Shown: positions 1-10,280 of the stretch, in pieces
How positions within the stretch are numbered: the first letter of the stretch is position 1
How the letters are laid out: every line of letters begins with the position of its first letter
Assembly (NCBI GenBank): GCA_032158125.1
Contig: JASKOT010000006.1
Location: 744,001-808,000 of the forward strand
Direction: 5' to 3'
Source: Papiliotrema nemorosa
Lineage: Eukaryota; Basidiomycota; Tremellomycetes; Tremellales; Rhynchogastremaceae
DNA length: 64,000 bases
Notes under the pieces: model-generated
The model's database searches: none
What the model saw: the letters and a program-made list of their open reading frames with translations, nothing else
What the model was told of the DNA's origin: nothing
Program-made: the position numbers and the translations under genes

Positions 1-308
1 ATGCGGACAAGGAGGATGATTTCCCAAAGAGATTCGATGCTACCGCAAACATCTTGCTCAGTGCTCCTGCGCTATATGAGCCCGGGAAGGGGGGTGTTAT
101 GTGTATGAACAAGTATATCCGTCTGTGAATAGGTCGTGCGCTCAAAGGGAGTGTCGCGTTTCGAGGTGGTTGGGTGGCAAAGTTTCAGGTTCACCTATGA
201 CCATTGGCCGGGCAACACATCCGGGTTATAGAGGAGAGAGTGCATAGCAAGAGGGCCCAGAAATATACCAGAGACGACGGAAAAGACACTACAGAAGCCC
301 TATCAGCA
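1..308. other. Left-edge stretch without a recognised gene
   Basis: No open frame with fungal coding character was found here on either strand. It lies downstream of the minus-strand secreted-protein gene whose stop is at 309-311, so at least part of it should be that gene's 3' UTR. A gene entering from the left of the window cannot be excluded. Confidence 0.4.
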
Positions 309-1844
309 TCAGAGAGCGCCCACATCGACACAGAGTCGAACATATTTGGCAATCTCTTTACCGAGTTTGGTGTTTAGCGTCGCATCTTTGCCGGTATCTT
401 CATGGATGTGAATCTCATGTTGCAGCTCATCAGGGCATCGCTGGAGGTCAGAATCAGGTCTTTTGCCAAAGAAAATTGGGCGCTCACGAAGGTGTGTTTC
501 GGGGCATAAGCAAGCAGGTCCGCCTCGATGCAAGCATCAACAAGCTCTCCATTCGCCCCGTGTCGGTACGTGTCACAAGGTCGGACGTGTTGGGGCAAGT
601 TGCCGATCTGCACCTGTGCGATCTTCAGGTCGATCGGCTTCATACCCCGCCTTGTGGACGAGGAGACGCCGATCACATGACCATCGCCATTGTTATTGAT
701 CCGGTTTGGACCTTTGCCGCCTTTATCACCACCCTGATCATGGTGATCCTCCTTTCCGCCGTTGTCTTTGCCTGGTCGAGTCTGTTTCATGAGTACATCA
801 TAGTCTGAATAATCACTTGACCGACTCACAGGCTTGAACGAGCCCCCACCCAAGAAGCCTCCATCATTGTCGCCATCGTTATTGGCCTTGGAGCTCTGCG
901 AGGGTTTTGGGGATGGGGCGCTGGAGTGAGGCGCCGAGGAGTGATTGTGCGACACGGACTGATGGCCGTGCGAAGGGGCGTTGGAGTGTGCCGGACGAGG
1001 CGAAACGGAGGACGAGGGTGCTACATTTGCAGGTTTCGAAGAGGAGACTGCCGGGGTGCTGGACCGAGCGGGGGCTGGCTTAGAGGAACTAGCCTTGGGT
1101 GGTGGCTTTGATGAGGAGGAAGGGTGCGAAGCGGCTTTCGACGAGCTGGGATGAGGCGCAGGAGGCTTCGAGTGACCTTCGACATTGACCTACGAAGGTC
1201 AACTTTACGAGTTCTCATCAGGAGCCAGCGAAACTCACCTCCGCAAGGGGATCTAGACCGACGATCTGCTTAGGTCCGTTGCCTGGTTTACCGACGAGCT
1301 GAGAGACCAGATTACCCGCTTGGTCATTGCTCCCAGCAGTGCCAGCCAGACCTCCAGCAGGTCCATCAACAGGGAGGTTGACCTTGACACCTGTCTTGTG
1401 GGCCGGGTTTCCATCTCCAACCTGCACATCGGCGATTGTTTTGTCCTTACCCGGAGTCTGGATGACGTGTCCGGCCAGATTCCCCTGTTGTACATCGACA
1501 ATGCCGTCTTTGCCCGAGACAGGCTTGTCATTGGGCAACACAGCCACCTTGTCATCCTTCAGGTGCTGGTCGTCGGTGATAGGTATGACATTGACCAAAG
1601 CAGGGTTCTTCTGGCCGGTCACAGGATGGATTGTGTCCGCCGAATGCGCATTCAGTGGTTTGTCGAGATCAGGAAGCGGACCAATATTAGTAGGCTTGCC
1701 ATTAAGGACATTTTCGTTGCCGACTCGCGCATTGGTAAGCTGGTCGTCTCGCTTCAAGTTGTCCCGGAGTTGAACAGGTGCTCCAAAGGCAGAGCCAGCG
1801 GTAGCGAGTAAGGCAAGGATAGCGAAAGAGGTCGAAGATCGCAT
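309..1844 (-). CDS. Predicted secreted Asn/Asp/Gly- and Ser/Pro-rich protein, function unknown
   Basis: Not recognised. Exons 1844-1239, 1189-488 and 440-309 give about 479 aa. The start at 1844 (an in-frame ATG lies 15 codons upstream) puts a clear signal peptide first: MRSS, then a hydrophobic run ILALLATAGSAFGAP, and a possible Lys-Arg (KR) site soon after. The next ~170 residues are rich in N, D, G, V and K (repeated NLxGHV, GDGNPAHKTG-like stretches). They are followed by a Ser/Pro/Ala/Lys-rich linker, a D/G/K-rich stretch, and a short C-terminal region with four cysteines in ~90 residues. Both introns (49 and 47 nt) have GTGAG donors and TTGAC/TCTGAC branch points, and the last one is needed to reach the C-terminal frame. 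The build suggests a wall-associated or exported protein; no enzyme motif was seen. Confidence 0.6.
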
Positions 1845-2305
1845 GTCGAGGGTGGTCTGTTGGCGGTATTGTCGGTAGAAATGGGTCAAGTAGTGAGCGT
1901 GTGAGCGTTAGTGGTCGTTAGTCGTAAAGTCGTGAGGTCGTAAAGAGCGAATGTCGTGAGCGAAGCGAGAGAGGTGATCCGGCAAGATGAGGACATTTTC
2001 CATATCGGCCTAAGTCTTTATACTGTATGTCTTCTTGGGGGCGATTCATTGCGCCGCCGAACCTCCGCCTCGTTCTGCGCTAGGCGGTCAGGATCCCAGT
2101 CAGCCATGAGCCCAGCCACAGCTAGGAACAATGTCGCGGATCTCGGCTCCGCTGCGGTCCCAGGAGGCTTGTCGTACTCCAGGCTAACTTCCGTTTCGCT
2201 GAAAGTGAAATATTATCGCAGAAAACGAGATCTACTGTACAACGGAGTGATCAACCGATTCCAAGTCGATTGGGCAATCACCCGCAAATGCGAGCAAGTC
2301 TGCGA
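1845..2305. other. Intergenic: upstream region of the secreted-protein gene
   Basis: This lies between two minus-strand genes, so it holds the promoter and 5' UTR of the secreted protein and the 3' UTR of the NUFIP gene. Short direct repeats of GTCGTAAAG occur at 1921-1929 and 1937-1945 inside a TCGTGAG-rich stretch. No coding exon recognised. Confidence 0.35.
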
Positions 2306-4072
2306 TTACACTTGCTGCTTGTGGACGATGTCCGTGTCTTCAACCTTATTGCTCGCAGGTTCGTCGAGAATGATGATTTTATTCTTCTCCCGCTCTACGT
2401 CTTCCGCTTCTCCCGGAGTCAACTCGACGTTGTCCAGCATATCATTTGCGACCAGGAAGCGGATGGTTTGAGACAGCTGTGAGAGCGTGTTTTGGATTGG
2501 GTTGGCCAGCAGCTGCTCATGAGTCTACGATACCCCGTCACGTATCCCTGCTACTTACTGCTCCAAGCATACTCGGCCGGTCAAAAGGATTGACTCGCTT
2601 GTTGAGCACTTGTCTTGGCTGCTTCCTCTCATCTCGTCTGATATGAGCAGCTTCGGCTTGAACCTCTCGCGCTGGTGTCTAAAACTCAGTGAAGTCCTAT
2701 AATCTGAGCGCTCGGATGGCTTACACTGTGCGCAAACTTGCATTGATCACCGTTCCTGCACTTCCCGTTCTTAGCGAAGAATTTGCAGATCCGCTTGACT
2801 GGTTCCGTAGCAGCAACGACATTGGCGATCTTCGATTCGGACAGGACATCTTCTTGCTCGGACTCGTCTGAGGATTCCGAAGTCTCCGAGTCAGAGTCAC
2901 TCGAGCTGGTGTCTGAACCTGAGCTAGACCTGCTATCGCCGTCCGCGCTTGAGGTGTAGTTGGCATCGCCCAGTACTCCCTTGGGGCTCTGAGGTGTCTC
3001 GATTGCGTTAACAATGGCGTCGGTCGTTGTTTTCTGCGCCCATCCACCATCTTGAGATTTGTCTTGATGATTGTCATGTCGATGGTCTCCGCGTCCTGCT
3101 CGTCCCCCTCGACCCCTTGTTCCGTCACCCCTCCCTCTGCCTCTGCCTCGACCTCGACCTCGACCATCGCCGCCAACATCGCTTCTCTCAACGGCTTCTC
3201 TGCCCCAATCTTCCGCTTGCGCTGCCGGGTCCAGAGCTCGTTTCCCTCCACGTCCGCCTCGTCCACCACGACCCCCTCTGAATCCTCGTCCCGGATCCTC
3301 GCCCCGTTCAATAGCAGCTTGTCTCTCCGCTTCCTGACGGGTCAGCTGATATGTACGAAAAAGCTCAGTAAATGACAAACCTTCTCCGCGATGCGCTTGG
3401 CAGATGGCCATCGAGCTTTCCGTTCTGCAATCCATTTCTCTATATCCTCTGGTGTCTGTAGGGTGATGTTGGTGCCTTCGATGGCTGGCGCAGGTCTGCC
3501 TCCTCAGTTCACCAGTCACCCCCGGAGAAAAGACAAACGCACCCTTTTCGCCGAGCGAAACGTTCTTCTTCTTCGCTCCGTACAACATTCCTTCCTGGCG
3601 CGTAGATCAAATGCCTATCCTCTTCATGAATTTCTACGTCTTTGGCTGATCCGACAAATTTGCACCCTTTCATCGAACAATTCCTCCACGCCCCGGTGCC
3701 TGAGCCACCTTGCATGGGATTCATATCGGTATCGATACGTCGACGTTTGGCTGATGGCTCCATAGGGGCGTTGTATCCCGGAAGAGCTGGGACGGGCATA
3801 TTGTTGTACTGATACGGCGGCGGCGGGGTGTATGCTGCAGAGTAGCTGTACCCCTCCGGAGTAGCCGTAGGCTTGAAGAGAGACTGTCCGAAGGTTTGAT
3901 ATTGCTGTGAAGCTGGAGGGTAGGATCCGTTGGCATAGGGGTTATAGCCGCCTGAGGCGAGATAGTTCATCTGCGGGTAACCCGGTTGAGCCACAGGGTA
4001 CGACGGACCCGCCTGGGGATACGGGTACCCATACTGCGGGTACTGTCCGCCTTGAAATGGCTGTTGCGCCAT
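2306..4072 (-). CDS. NUFIP1/Rsa1-like box C/D snoRNP assembly factor with CCCH zinc finger
   Basis: Exons 4072-3543, 3495-3381, 3333-2725, 2678-2559 and 2512-2306 give about 526 aa. The N-terminus is Tyr/Pro/Gln/Gly-rich. After it come a C-x4-C...H-x4-H-type finger (CSMKGC, HEEDRH) and the NUFIP signature GTNITLQTPEDIEKW, then an RGG/DRGR-rich region, an acidic Ser/Glu stretch and a C-x8-C-x5-C-x3-H finger (CKFFAKNGKCRNGDQCKFAH). The C-terminus NPFDRPSMLGALL...LSQTIRFL is the conserved tail of fungal homologues. NUFIP/Rsa1 proteins act in the nucleus as scaffolds in box C/D snoRNP assembly with the R2TP complex; that role is inferred from the family. All introns are 46-47 nt. Its start is 194 bp from the divergent CMC1-like gene. 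Confidence 0.85.
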
Positions 4073-4265
4073 TCTGCGCCTTCCAACTCGTGCTACAGCT
4101 TGGTCAGCCAGACCAGATGCTCTGTTGAATGTAATTCAAAGGTGAACAATGATCGCCTGACGTCGGGCTCAACTTTTGTGTCAAGGTCACGTGACATGAT
4201 CGGCCTCCATCGATCTGAAATCTCTGATATTTGCTTGATACATCCATACACAGACTTCAGCCAAG

Positions 4266-4848
4266 ATGCAGGCATTATCAAGGAGAGAGGAGAACGCCGT
4301 GATGGACATTGCTCGTGCAGAGGCCGAGGCGGCGTGTAAAGATACCCTGCGAGGTAAGGTTGACTTGATCGTTATCACCCATGAATTTAACTGAGATCAT
4401 CCAGATTTCGCTCTGTGCGCGACGGGCAGGACAATTACAATGGGATGGGTGTGCAAGCCTCAACTAGAAGCCATGAGGTCTTGTATGCGAGCAGCGTATG
4501 TTATTTTGCTATCACAGCATGTCGATCGTCGAGCTAATTATCAGGGTCAATGAGGCTCGTATCGATGAGCTGAAAGCCGAATTCCTGGCTAATCGGGATG
4601 AACAGTCAGCAGCCGCCAAGGAGAGGTATCTGCAGGAGAGGATAGAGGCCATGAAGCGATATGCCGGGATCAAGGATGATCCCAGCCCGACACCGAAACC
4701 CGCCATTCACCCCCCTCCTTCAGTCCAACAAGGCACTGTACCAACTCCCGTACTCCCTACCTCGGCGCCATCCAGGTCGTCGTCAGCACCACAATCAATA
4801 GTGCCAGGTGAGGCCGTCTGGTCAGAAGATCGACCATACGGTAGGTGA
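4266..4848 (+). CDS. CMC1: Cmc1-family twin CX9C mitochondrial protein (cytochrome oxidase assembly)
   Basis: Exons 4266-4353, 4405-4495 and 4545-4848 give about 160 aa. Two CX9C halves are visible near the N-terminus: CKDTLRDFALC and CKPQLEAMRSC. This is the twin CX9C fold of small proteins oxidised by Mia40 in the intermembrane space. The GWVCKPQLEAM spacing fits the Cmc1 group, which helps copper delivery and Cox1 maturation. The coiled second half (ELKAEFLANRDEQ...YLQERIEAMKRY) and a Pro/Ser-rich tail are longer than in yeast Cmc1. The stop at 4846-4848 sits just after a GTAGGT that could be a donor; splicing to an acceptor near 4931-4934 would replace the last codons and add roughly 30 residues. 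Which end is used is undecided. Confidence 0.8.
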
Positions 4849-5498
4849 AGGGAGCAAGAATCTTCAAGCGAAAATAGAATGTGGATTATGAACGACCTCT
4901 CATGCGGAAACTCGTCCCTTCTACTATGAAGATGAAGCTTACTTTCGGGGAAAGCGCTTACATCTGCAGAGGACACTGATGCTGAGCCCAGTACCTATTC
5001 CGTCACCTCGCGGGTGACCCACAGGTTGACTATTGCCCTACTCCCTTGTTCCCCGCCTGCCTTGTAAGTCGCATAGATTTGATGCCCGGTGTGCCGGGAA
5101 GAACAAAGAAGGGCCACATACTCGGTGCAGTCGCCGTCTGTACAAGTGATCGACGATTTCCCGAAAGGACGATCATGGGATGTCACCCAGAAATGGCCCA
5201 TGAAAGGAAGGCTCATGCGCTCCGCAATCTCACCCTCGATCAGTACAGTTCTGTTACCCTTCGTCCCACTCCTTCTCAATCAACATCAATCAGCATCGTT
5301 ACGTCAAGCTCGCCTTGTACAACTTAACCAGATCACACTTGTGCACAGGTAGTCCATCTCGAATAGTTATTTCCACTGAGCTCGGCCCCTTTGTCGCTCC
5401 ATCAAACCCCTCAATCCCCAACAGGTTTTACAAGAATACTGCGACTCATCCCCAGCGCTTCAAGCAGATTCTCAGAGAGAGTCAACCCACGACCCGCC
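4849..5498. other. Intergenic with an unassigned minus-strand ORF
   Basis: This holds the 3' UTR of the CMC1-like gene and the promoter of the next plus-strand gene. A minus-strand open frame at 4995-5279 encodes a peptide with a cysteine- and histidine-containing centre (TCTDGDCTEYVALLCSSRH) but has no convincing upstream start exon. The nearest in-frame ATG leaves about 74 residues. I cannot tell whether it is a gene. Confidence 0.3.
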
Positions 5499-7408
5499 AT
5501 GCCGCCCATCTCGACCCAACTTCATCCACACGAGAACCTCCAAAGGCCATCACACACTCGACCCTCATCACCTCGCACACGTGTTCCTTCCAGAGGACAA
5601 GCACCTTCGACAGTCTTGTATACATTTGCACAACCATCCGCAACGTCTTCCATCTCCCCTTCCTCTCGGTATCCCCTAACTCGACCCTTGTCACCGGATC
5701 TACCTATTCGGGATGCTCTGTACCTGTTTTCAAACTTTTCAAGCTATATGCGGAGTCCACATGAAGGTGCTGAAGGCATCGTGAGCAGTGCAGACTTTCG
5801 AGATACAATCCGCCTGTTGGACTTTGCGCGGGTGAGTTTCCGGGAGCAATCTTCTTTCCCGCGAGAATGCTTACACGTATGGCAGCATTACGCAGCTACG
5901 CCACAACACAACGTTCACATTCTACATCTGAAATACCGGTTTCAATCTCAGTCGCAGGTCTTTCGATCACCTTATGCCTCCGGGGACTATAGACTGCCGA
6001 TGAATTACCGAGACTCTACTGGGCGTTTGCGTAATCCGGTCCCTCAACCTTTTTCGACATTGAATGATCCAGTGATCAAGGTAGACTACAGTGCGTATAA
6101 GAGCGTAGACGAGCAAACCCGTGCTGATCAGTAGAGGAGAACGGTGTTTTTGAGCCGCTGCCTGCAGAAGCAATCTTCCGGCACATTGCGACAGTGTGCC
6201 AGCCTCCACCACGGATCATTGTCTTCTCTTACGTGTGCTCTCATGTAACGCAGTGAGTCCCGGGGTCGCAGCAGCCTGAAATTCCCCAATCTCATCGCAG
6301 GAACCACTTGGCAGCGCTTTCGACTTGGGCGTTGGCCTCGTCTCCACCAGCATACATCTTCTCCCCGCTCGAGACCAGAATACGGGAGAATCAAAGCTTG
6401 CCAATTGCCCTCCATCACGCCATCCCCATGTCCATGTACGCCTGTCCTCCGTCAACTCCATCTGCGTCTCCCACGAACACCACCAACAACATCGCGCGGC
6501 GAATGAATACCGCCTCGTCTGAGCAGCACAACCGGAACAACCGTGAAAGACGGCTAAGTGTGCCTAACATCCGCTCGAGCTCCGACAACCCGCCAGAGCT
6601 TTCGCGGACCAATTCTCAGCAGGAAAAGATATACCCTCCAGCACCTGTTGCAACCCTGACAGTGACGCCGGATAGTGCGACTTTGCCCAAGTTGACGGAT
6701 TGCGCCACGGTCCCTCCCCCTCCTGGCGAGAGAATCCCGCTATGGGCATTGGCACCTGGCGTCGGCATCTTGCATGGGAGTACCAGCGCTAGTATCGGGG
6801 TCAGGTTAGGCGACTTTTCCGCCATCAACCTCACCGAAACTACCGATGCTACTCGACCGAAATCGACTTCTATGCCTTCATCACTGCATGCGCCCAGGGG
6901 TTTAATTACACCGTCCATGAACTTTCAAACGACCAAAAACCCGTCATCAACATTGATATCCGCTCAGAATCCCACAAAAGCATTCATCCCACCGGTTGAA
7001 GCTCCACTTCGACCTATCACCCCATCGAAAGCTCTGGGAACGTCTGCTATACCCGTCAAGGCGGTGCTATCCAACGGTGGAACGCAGATCGGACCAGCCA
7101 TTCATCTTACTCCGCCAGATCAGGCTCCAGTCAGACTAGCTGGGGTGGAGCCAGGCAGCTGGGAGGGGGAGAGAAGAGATGGAACTCAAAGTTGGCCTAG
7201 TCCCGTCAACAAGCCTTCCGGATGGCGAAGAGGCGGCAAGGAGAAGATGGAAGACACGTTGGGCAGCCTTGCGGTCACAGGTTCTGTGACTGATACAATG
7301 GTGAACCATGTCACTCAGAGGGTACAAGATATGATCTGGGAGAAAGAGGAGCTCCTAGCGCAGAGATCTCCGAGATCAAGAACAAGCGAGCTACTGGCCC
7401 TGGTGTAG
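5499..7408 (+). CDS. Unknown Ser/Pro/Thr-rich protein
   Basis: Not recognised. Exons 5499-5831, 5886-6090, 6132-6252 and 6301-7408 give about 588 aa. The first exon is Pro/Ser/Thr/Arg-rich with a short hydrophobic patch (DALYLFSNFSSYM). The middle (exons 2-3) is the only compact, ordered-looking part: FRHIATVCQPPPRIIVFSYV followed by NHLAALSTWALASSPP. The rest is low-complexity and Ser/Thr-Pro rich, ending in a short helical segment (HVTQRVQDMIWEKEELLAQR). The third exon depends on a GTGCGT donor at 6091 and a GCTGATCAG acceptor. No signal peptide or membrane segment is obvious. A regulatory or scaffold protein restricted to related yeasts is a guess. Confidence 0.6.
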
Positions 7409-7558
7409 CGTTGTGTCTCTGCAGAGATGCGCTAAGCACGGTATCGCACACGCATGTCACTTGCAGTGATCTATTGCGCTACTCCTGCTACGTTTATCTC
7501 ATGTCCAGATATCTCATCACGTTCAAGTCCGATTCCGATGTGGCGCTTTAGCCAGGAA

Positions 7559-8035
7559 TCAATCTCTCCCTCGACTCTTGTCTGTCGCGGAAGCCGACGT
7601 ACTCGCATTGGTGCCCCTGTTCCTACTTGTGCCTTGGTCATCACGCAAGGTATCGTGAGGCCTAGATTTGACGTATCGCTGATGCTGTTCCAGCTCGATC
7701 GATCTGTAATGGCAAAATCGCGCCTTCTTCCAGTCTCCACCGCACTCGCTGCACAGCGAACTCACGCTCTTAGTCTCGTCCGCATCCCGTTCCCAATCTG
7801 GTGCAGAACCCATAGTCTGCTTGCGGATGTACTCAATTCCACTAGGCAAATCAGCACTGATTGCTGAGTCTTCCGGTGATCTTTCCCCACCCTGTTGATC
7901 GTCTTCAATGAGGAATGTTTTACCATCCTCTGAGTCGGATTCCAAGAACGAGGAGACTGTCGTTTCTTGTACTTGATCTTGTCCTTGAGGAGCAGCAAGC
8001 GCTTCTGGTCTTGCTTGAGAGCTTGATGACAGCAT
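7559..8035 (-). CDS. Small putative zinc-binding protein, copy A of a tandem family
   Basis: Not recognised. A single open frame from ATG at 8035 gives 158 aa. The N-terminal ~90 residues are acidic and Ser/Gln/Glu-rich. They lead into CSECGGDWKKARFC (7753-7712), then HYRSIELEQH, giving C-x2-C-x9-C-x9-H. The tail is polar (Asn/Ser/Thr/Arg). The same motif recurs in the two upstream neighbours at 8782 and 9998 on the same strand, which marks this as the only copy in which N-terminus, motif and tail share one frame. A weak GTCAAA donor at about 7681 could instead switch the tail to an alternative frame ending near 7471. A short zinc ribbon or finger is inferred from the Cys/His spacing; no known family was matched. 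Confidence 0.5.
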   Translation of the reverse strand: MLSSSSQARPEALAAPQGQDQVQETTVSSFLESDSEDGKTFLIEDDQQGGERSPEDSAISADLPSGIEYIRKQTMGSAPDWERDADETKSVSSLCSECGGDWKKARFCHYRSIELEQHQRYVKSRPHDTLRDDQGTSRNRGTNASTSASATDKSRGRD

Positions 8036-8605
8036 TGAACCAAGCGATATGTATGCACAGATACAGTAGTATGAGTACTTTTCTGCCCAGTTGTTGTTCA
8101 GTATCCGAATATGTTGGTGGCGAACGAATACTGTCCTCGAATATCGATGCCCCAAAGATCACTCACAGGAGTCCCCTTTGTGCTTCTTAGTAGAGGTCGA
8201 TCTTTGCCCAAGACGCAAAGAGGCCAACTCATTCGGGATCCAGACGATCTCGACGGGTAAAAGGAGTGAACACTTCGAGATGGAGAGTGTGGGAAGGGAT
8301 GGGATGCTGTCTATGACAATATCCGTATCAAGGGGCAATCTGATGACCGAGCTCACAAGAGTCAGCTCCAAGGCAGAATCGTCGTAACTCGAGGTCGTGA
8401 GCAACATACTCGGAGCCACAACATGCATGTGATGTGATTCTACTGTAGAGCACATTCCTCTGCAATTGCTTCGCGCCTGGTGTAACCCCTTCGCTTTCCT
8501 CTAAGCTCAGCTCCCCTCGACTGAGACCTTCTGTGAAAAATGGCAGACTCACCCTTATCCTGATCTCTCTCTCTCTCATCGATCATGAGGCACACAGGTC
8601 TGTTC
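8036..8605. other. Spacer between copies A and B of the small Cys-motif family
   Basis: No supported gene. It contains a CT-rich run near 8565-8580 and a minus-strand open frame at 8328-8579 that could be reached from copy B through a possible GTGAG-to-CAG intron. That frame has scattered cysteines but no C-x2-C-x9-C motif. It presumably carries the promoter of copy A. Confidence 0.3.
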
Positions 8606-8915
8606 TCACTTATTAGAGCTGTTCATCTCCGTCAAAGCTTTTTCGGCATCATCAGCTCCCAGCAACGATTCGAGTTTGCTTTGCGGCCCCCTCGCCTCGG
8701 CTCGTACTTGCGCATGAGTGTGGTCCAACGACACCAAAGAACACTTGCTCATCTTATTCAAGTCATAGCCGCATTCGGGACATTGTGTCCTCATCTTCAC
8801 TGACATGCTGGTCGCTGTTCGGTCCATTCTGTGTGGATTGGTCAACGCTGGAAGCCGTGGTGTGCTGGTCTGAGCTATGAGCTTTGCCAGATTGGGTGTT
8901 GGAAGCTGTAGACAT
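8606..8915 (-). pseudogene. Copy B of the small Cys-motif family, apparently frameshifted
   Basis: An ATG at 8915 opens a Ser/Thr/Gln/Asp-rich N-terminus like those of copies A and C, but this frame hits a stop just after a run with an extra base around 8785. The conserved motif CPECGYDLNKMSKC (8782-8741) and its tail (SLVSLDHTH..., ending at 8606) lie in the neighbouring frame. No intron of credible length joins the two frames. A shorter protein of 73 aa starting at an in-frame ATG (8827) and containing the motif is possible. It is therefore either a decaying copy, a sequence error, or a shortened gene. Confidence 0.4.
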
Positions 8916-9875
8916 GTTGAGCTGAGACCGTGTGATTGCCAAATGGATAGTTGAGGGGTATCCAATACTGTACAAATCACAAAAACGGGGGTCCCATTTT
9001 TATAAGGAAAAATGAGGAGGAGCGCAGCTCGGCCACCGTCCATTCGGCGACTCAACTGCCTGGAGGCGAGTGAGAGGAGTGTTTTCTCGCATGATCGATC
9101 AGACATCTCGTTGAAATCAGCTTCTGACCGATTGCAAAGGAACGCAGCACTGTAGACTGAGCTCAAGCTCACAGAGACAGACTGGTCGATCTAGTATGGC
9201 GTTCCTCTTATCTTGATCTTCTGATGAAGCATTCATACTTCGATCGACAGGCGTGAAACCTACGAGGGCGAGTATTTCTCGATCACTCCGACTTGTACAT
9301 TTAGCTAGCTCTACAAATCATCAGATGTATGAGAAGACAGATGTGGGAGTCAGACAAAGGAGGTCACCCAGATCTGCCTCTCTCGCGATTTGCTCGATGA
9401 CGCAAAGGAAACTCTTGTTGCGAGGCCAAGCAAAATAATTTCTTTACTGTAAGGGCAAAAGTGGGAACAAGATGTAATGTGCAGTGCTCATTTGTACAGC
9501 GTCTCAGATCGAAGAGCAACACGCGATCACATGAGCAGCTTGCCGTGGGTATCTTTCACACAGCGCTGTCGTGACGTGTGCATTTCTCGGTGTACTGCGC
9601 ATATCGCTACACGTCGAGCTGCAAGTCGCCGAAACGTGACGATTCCCGCACTTGTAACTCAGATTGATCAAGGTCATTCACTCATGCTCTTTTACATCTG
9701 TAACATGCTCATCTGCACTCTCCCCGCGTGATGTCTAGCCTCACCTGAGCTGATTGGCAAGATGCTCCTTTCACATCTCTGTAAATGTCCAGTAAAGACG
9801 AGTCTGCTCCTTCCCCGGCTCTGCTGGCTGGTTTGCCCATTGTTGGAACTGGTAGCACCGGACTGGGAGGCGCGA
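8916..9875. other. Spacer between copies B and C
   Basis: No gene supported here. The only item of note is the continuation, in a second frame (to 9692), of the tail expected for copy C. Between 9200 and 9700 neither strand shows a frame with typical coding character. Confidence 0.3.
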
Positions 9876-10280
9876 TCAATCAAGACTTGGCGTCTGTCTC
9901 CTCCAGCAGTTTTGACCTTTTTCCCAATGAGCGTTGAACTCCAAGCGGGCGTAATCACATGTCCGAGCCCTGATAGGATCGCCACCGCATCCATCGCAGA
10001 CGGTTTCCTCGAAGGTTTCCTGATCATCACTTTCCTTATTGCCCCCGCTTGCAAGGCTGTTTCGGTCAATTAGTGTTTCAGCAACATTCTGGTCTGCTTC
10101 ACCACCGGCGTTCACGACCTGGTCATGTCTCGGGGGGTCGGCTTGCGCCCTTGCAACAGTGTCTGACACATTGCATCCGATAGAGATCATGGGTGATCGC
10201 TCGTGTCCGTCAGCCTCATGGTCGTAAAAGCTGCAGAGACCCTGTGACCGATTGGCAGAATGGGAGCATTGAGTTGGCAT
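9876..10280 (-). CDS. Copy C of the small Cys-motif family, tail frameshifted
   Basis: An open frame from ATG at 10280 gives 134 aa: a polar, Asp/Asn/Glu-rich N-terminus and then CDGCGGDPIRARTC (9998-9959) followed by DYARLEFNAH, the same C-x2-C-x9-C-x9-H as copy A. Downstream of a GGGAAAAAGG run (about 9920) the frame that resembles copy A's polar, SRGR-ending tail is the next one, running on to 9692. One extra base in the A5 run would explain this. As it stands the protein ends early with an unrelated tail. Function unknown. Confidence 0.4.
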   Translation of the reverse strand: MPTQCSHSANRSQGLCSFYDHEADGHERSPMISIGCNVSDTVARAQADPPRHDQVVNAGGEADQNVAETLIDRNSLASGGNKESDDQETFEETVCDGCGGDPIRARTCDYARLEFNAHWEKGQNCWRRQTPSLD

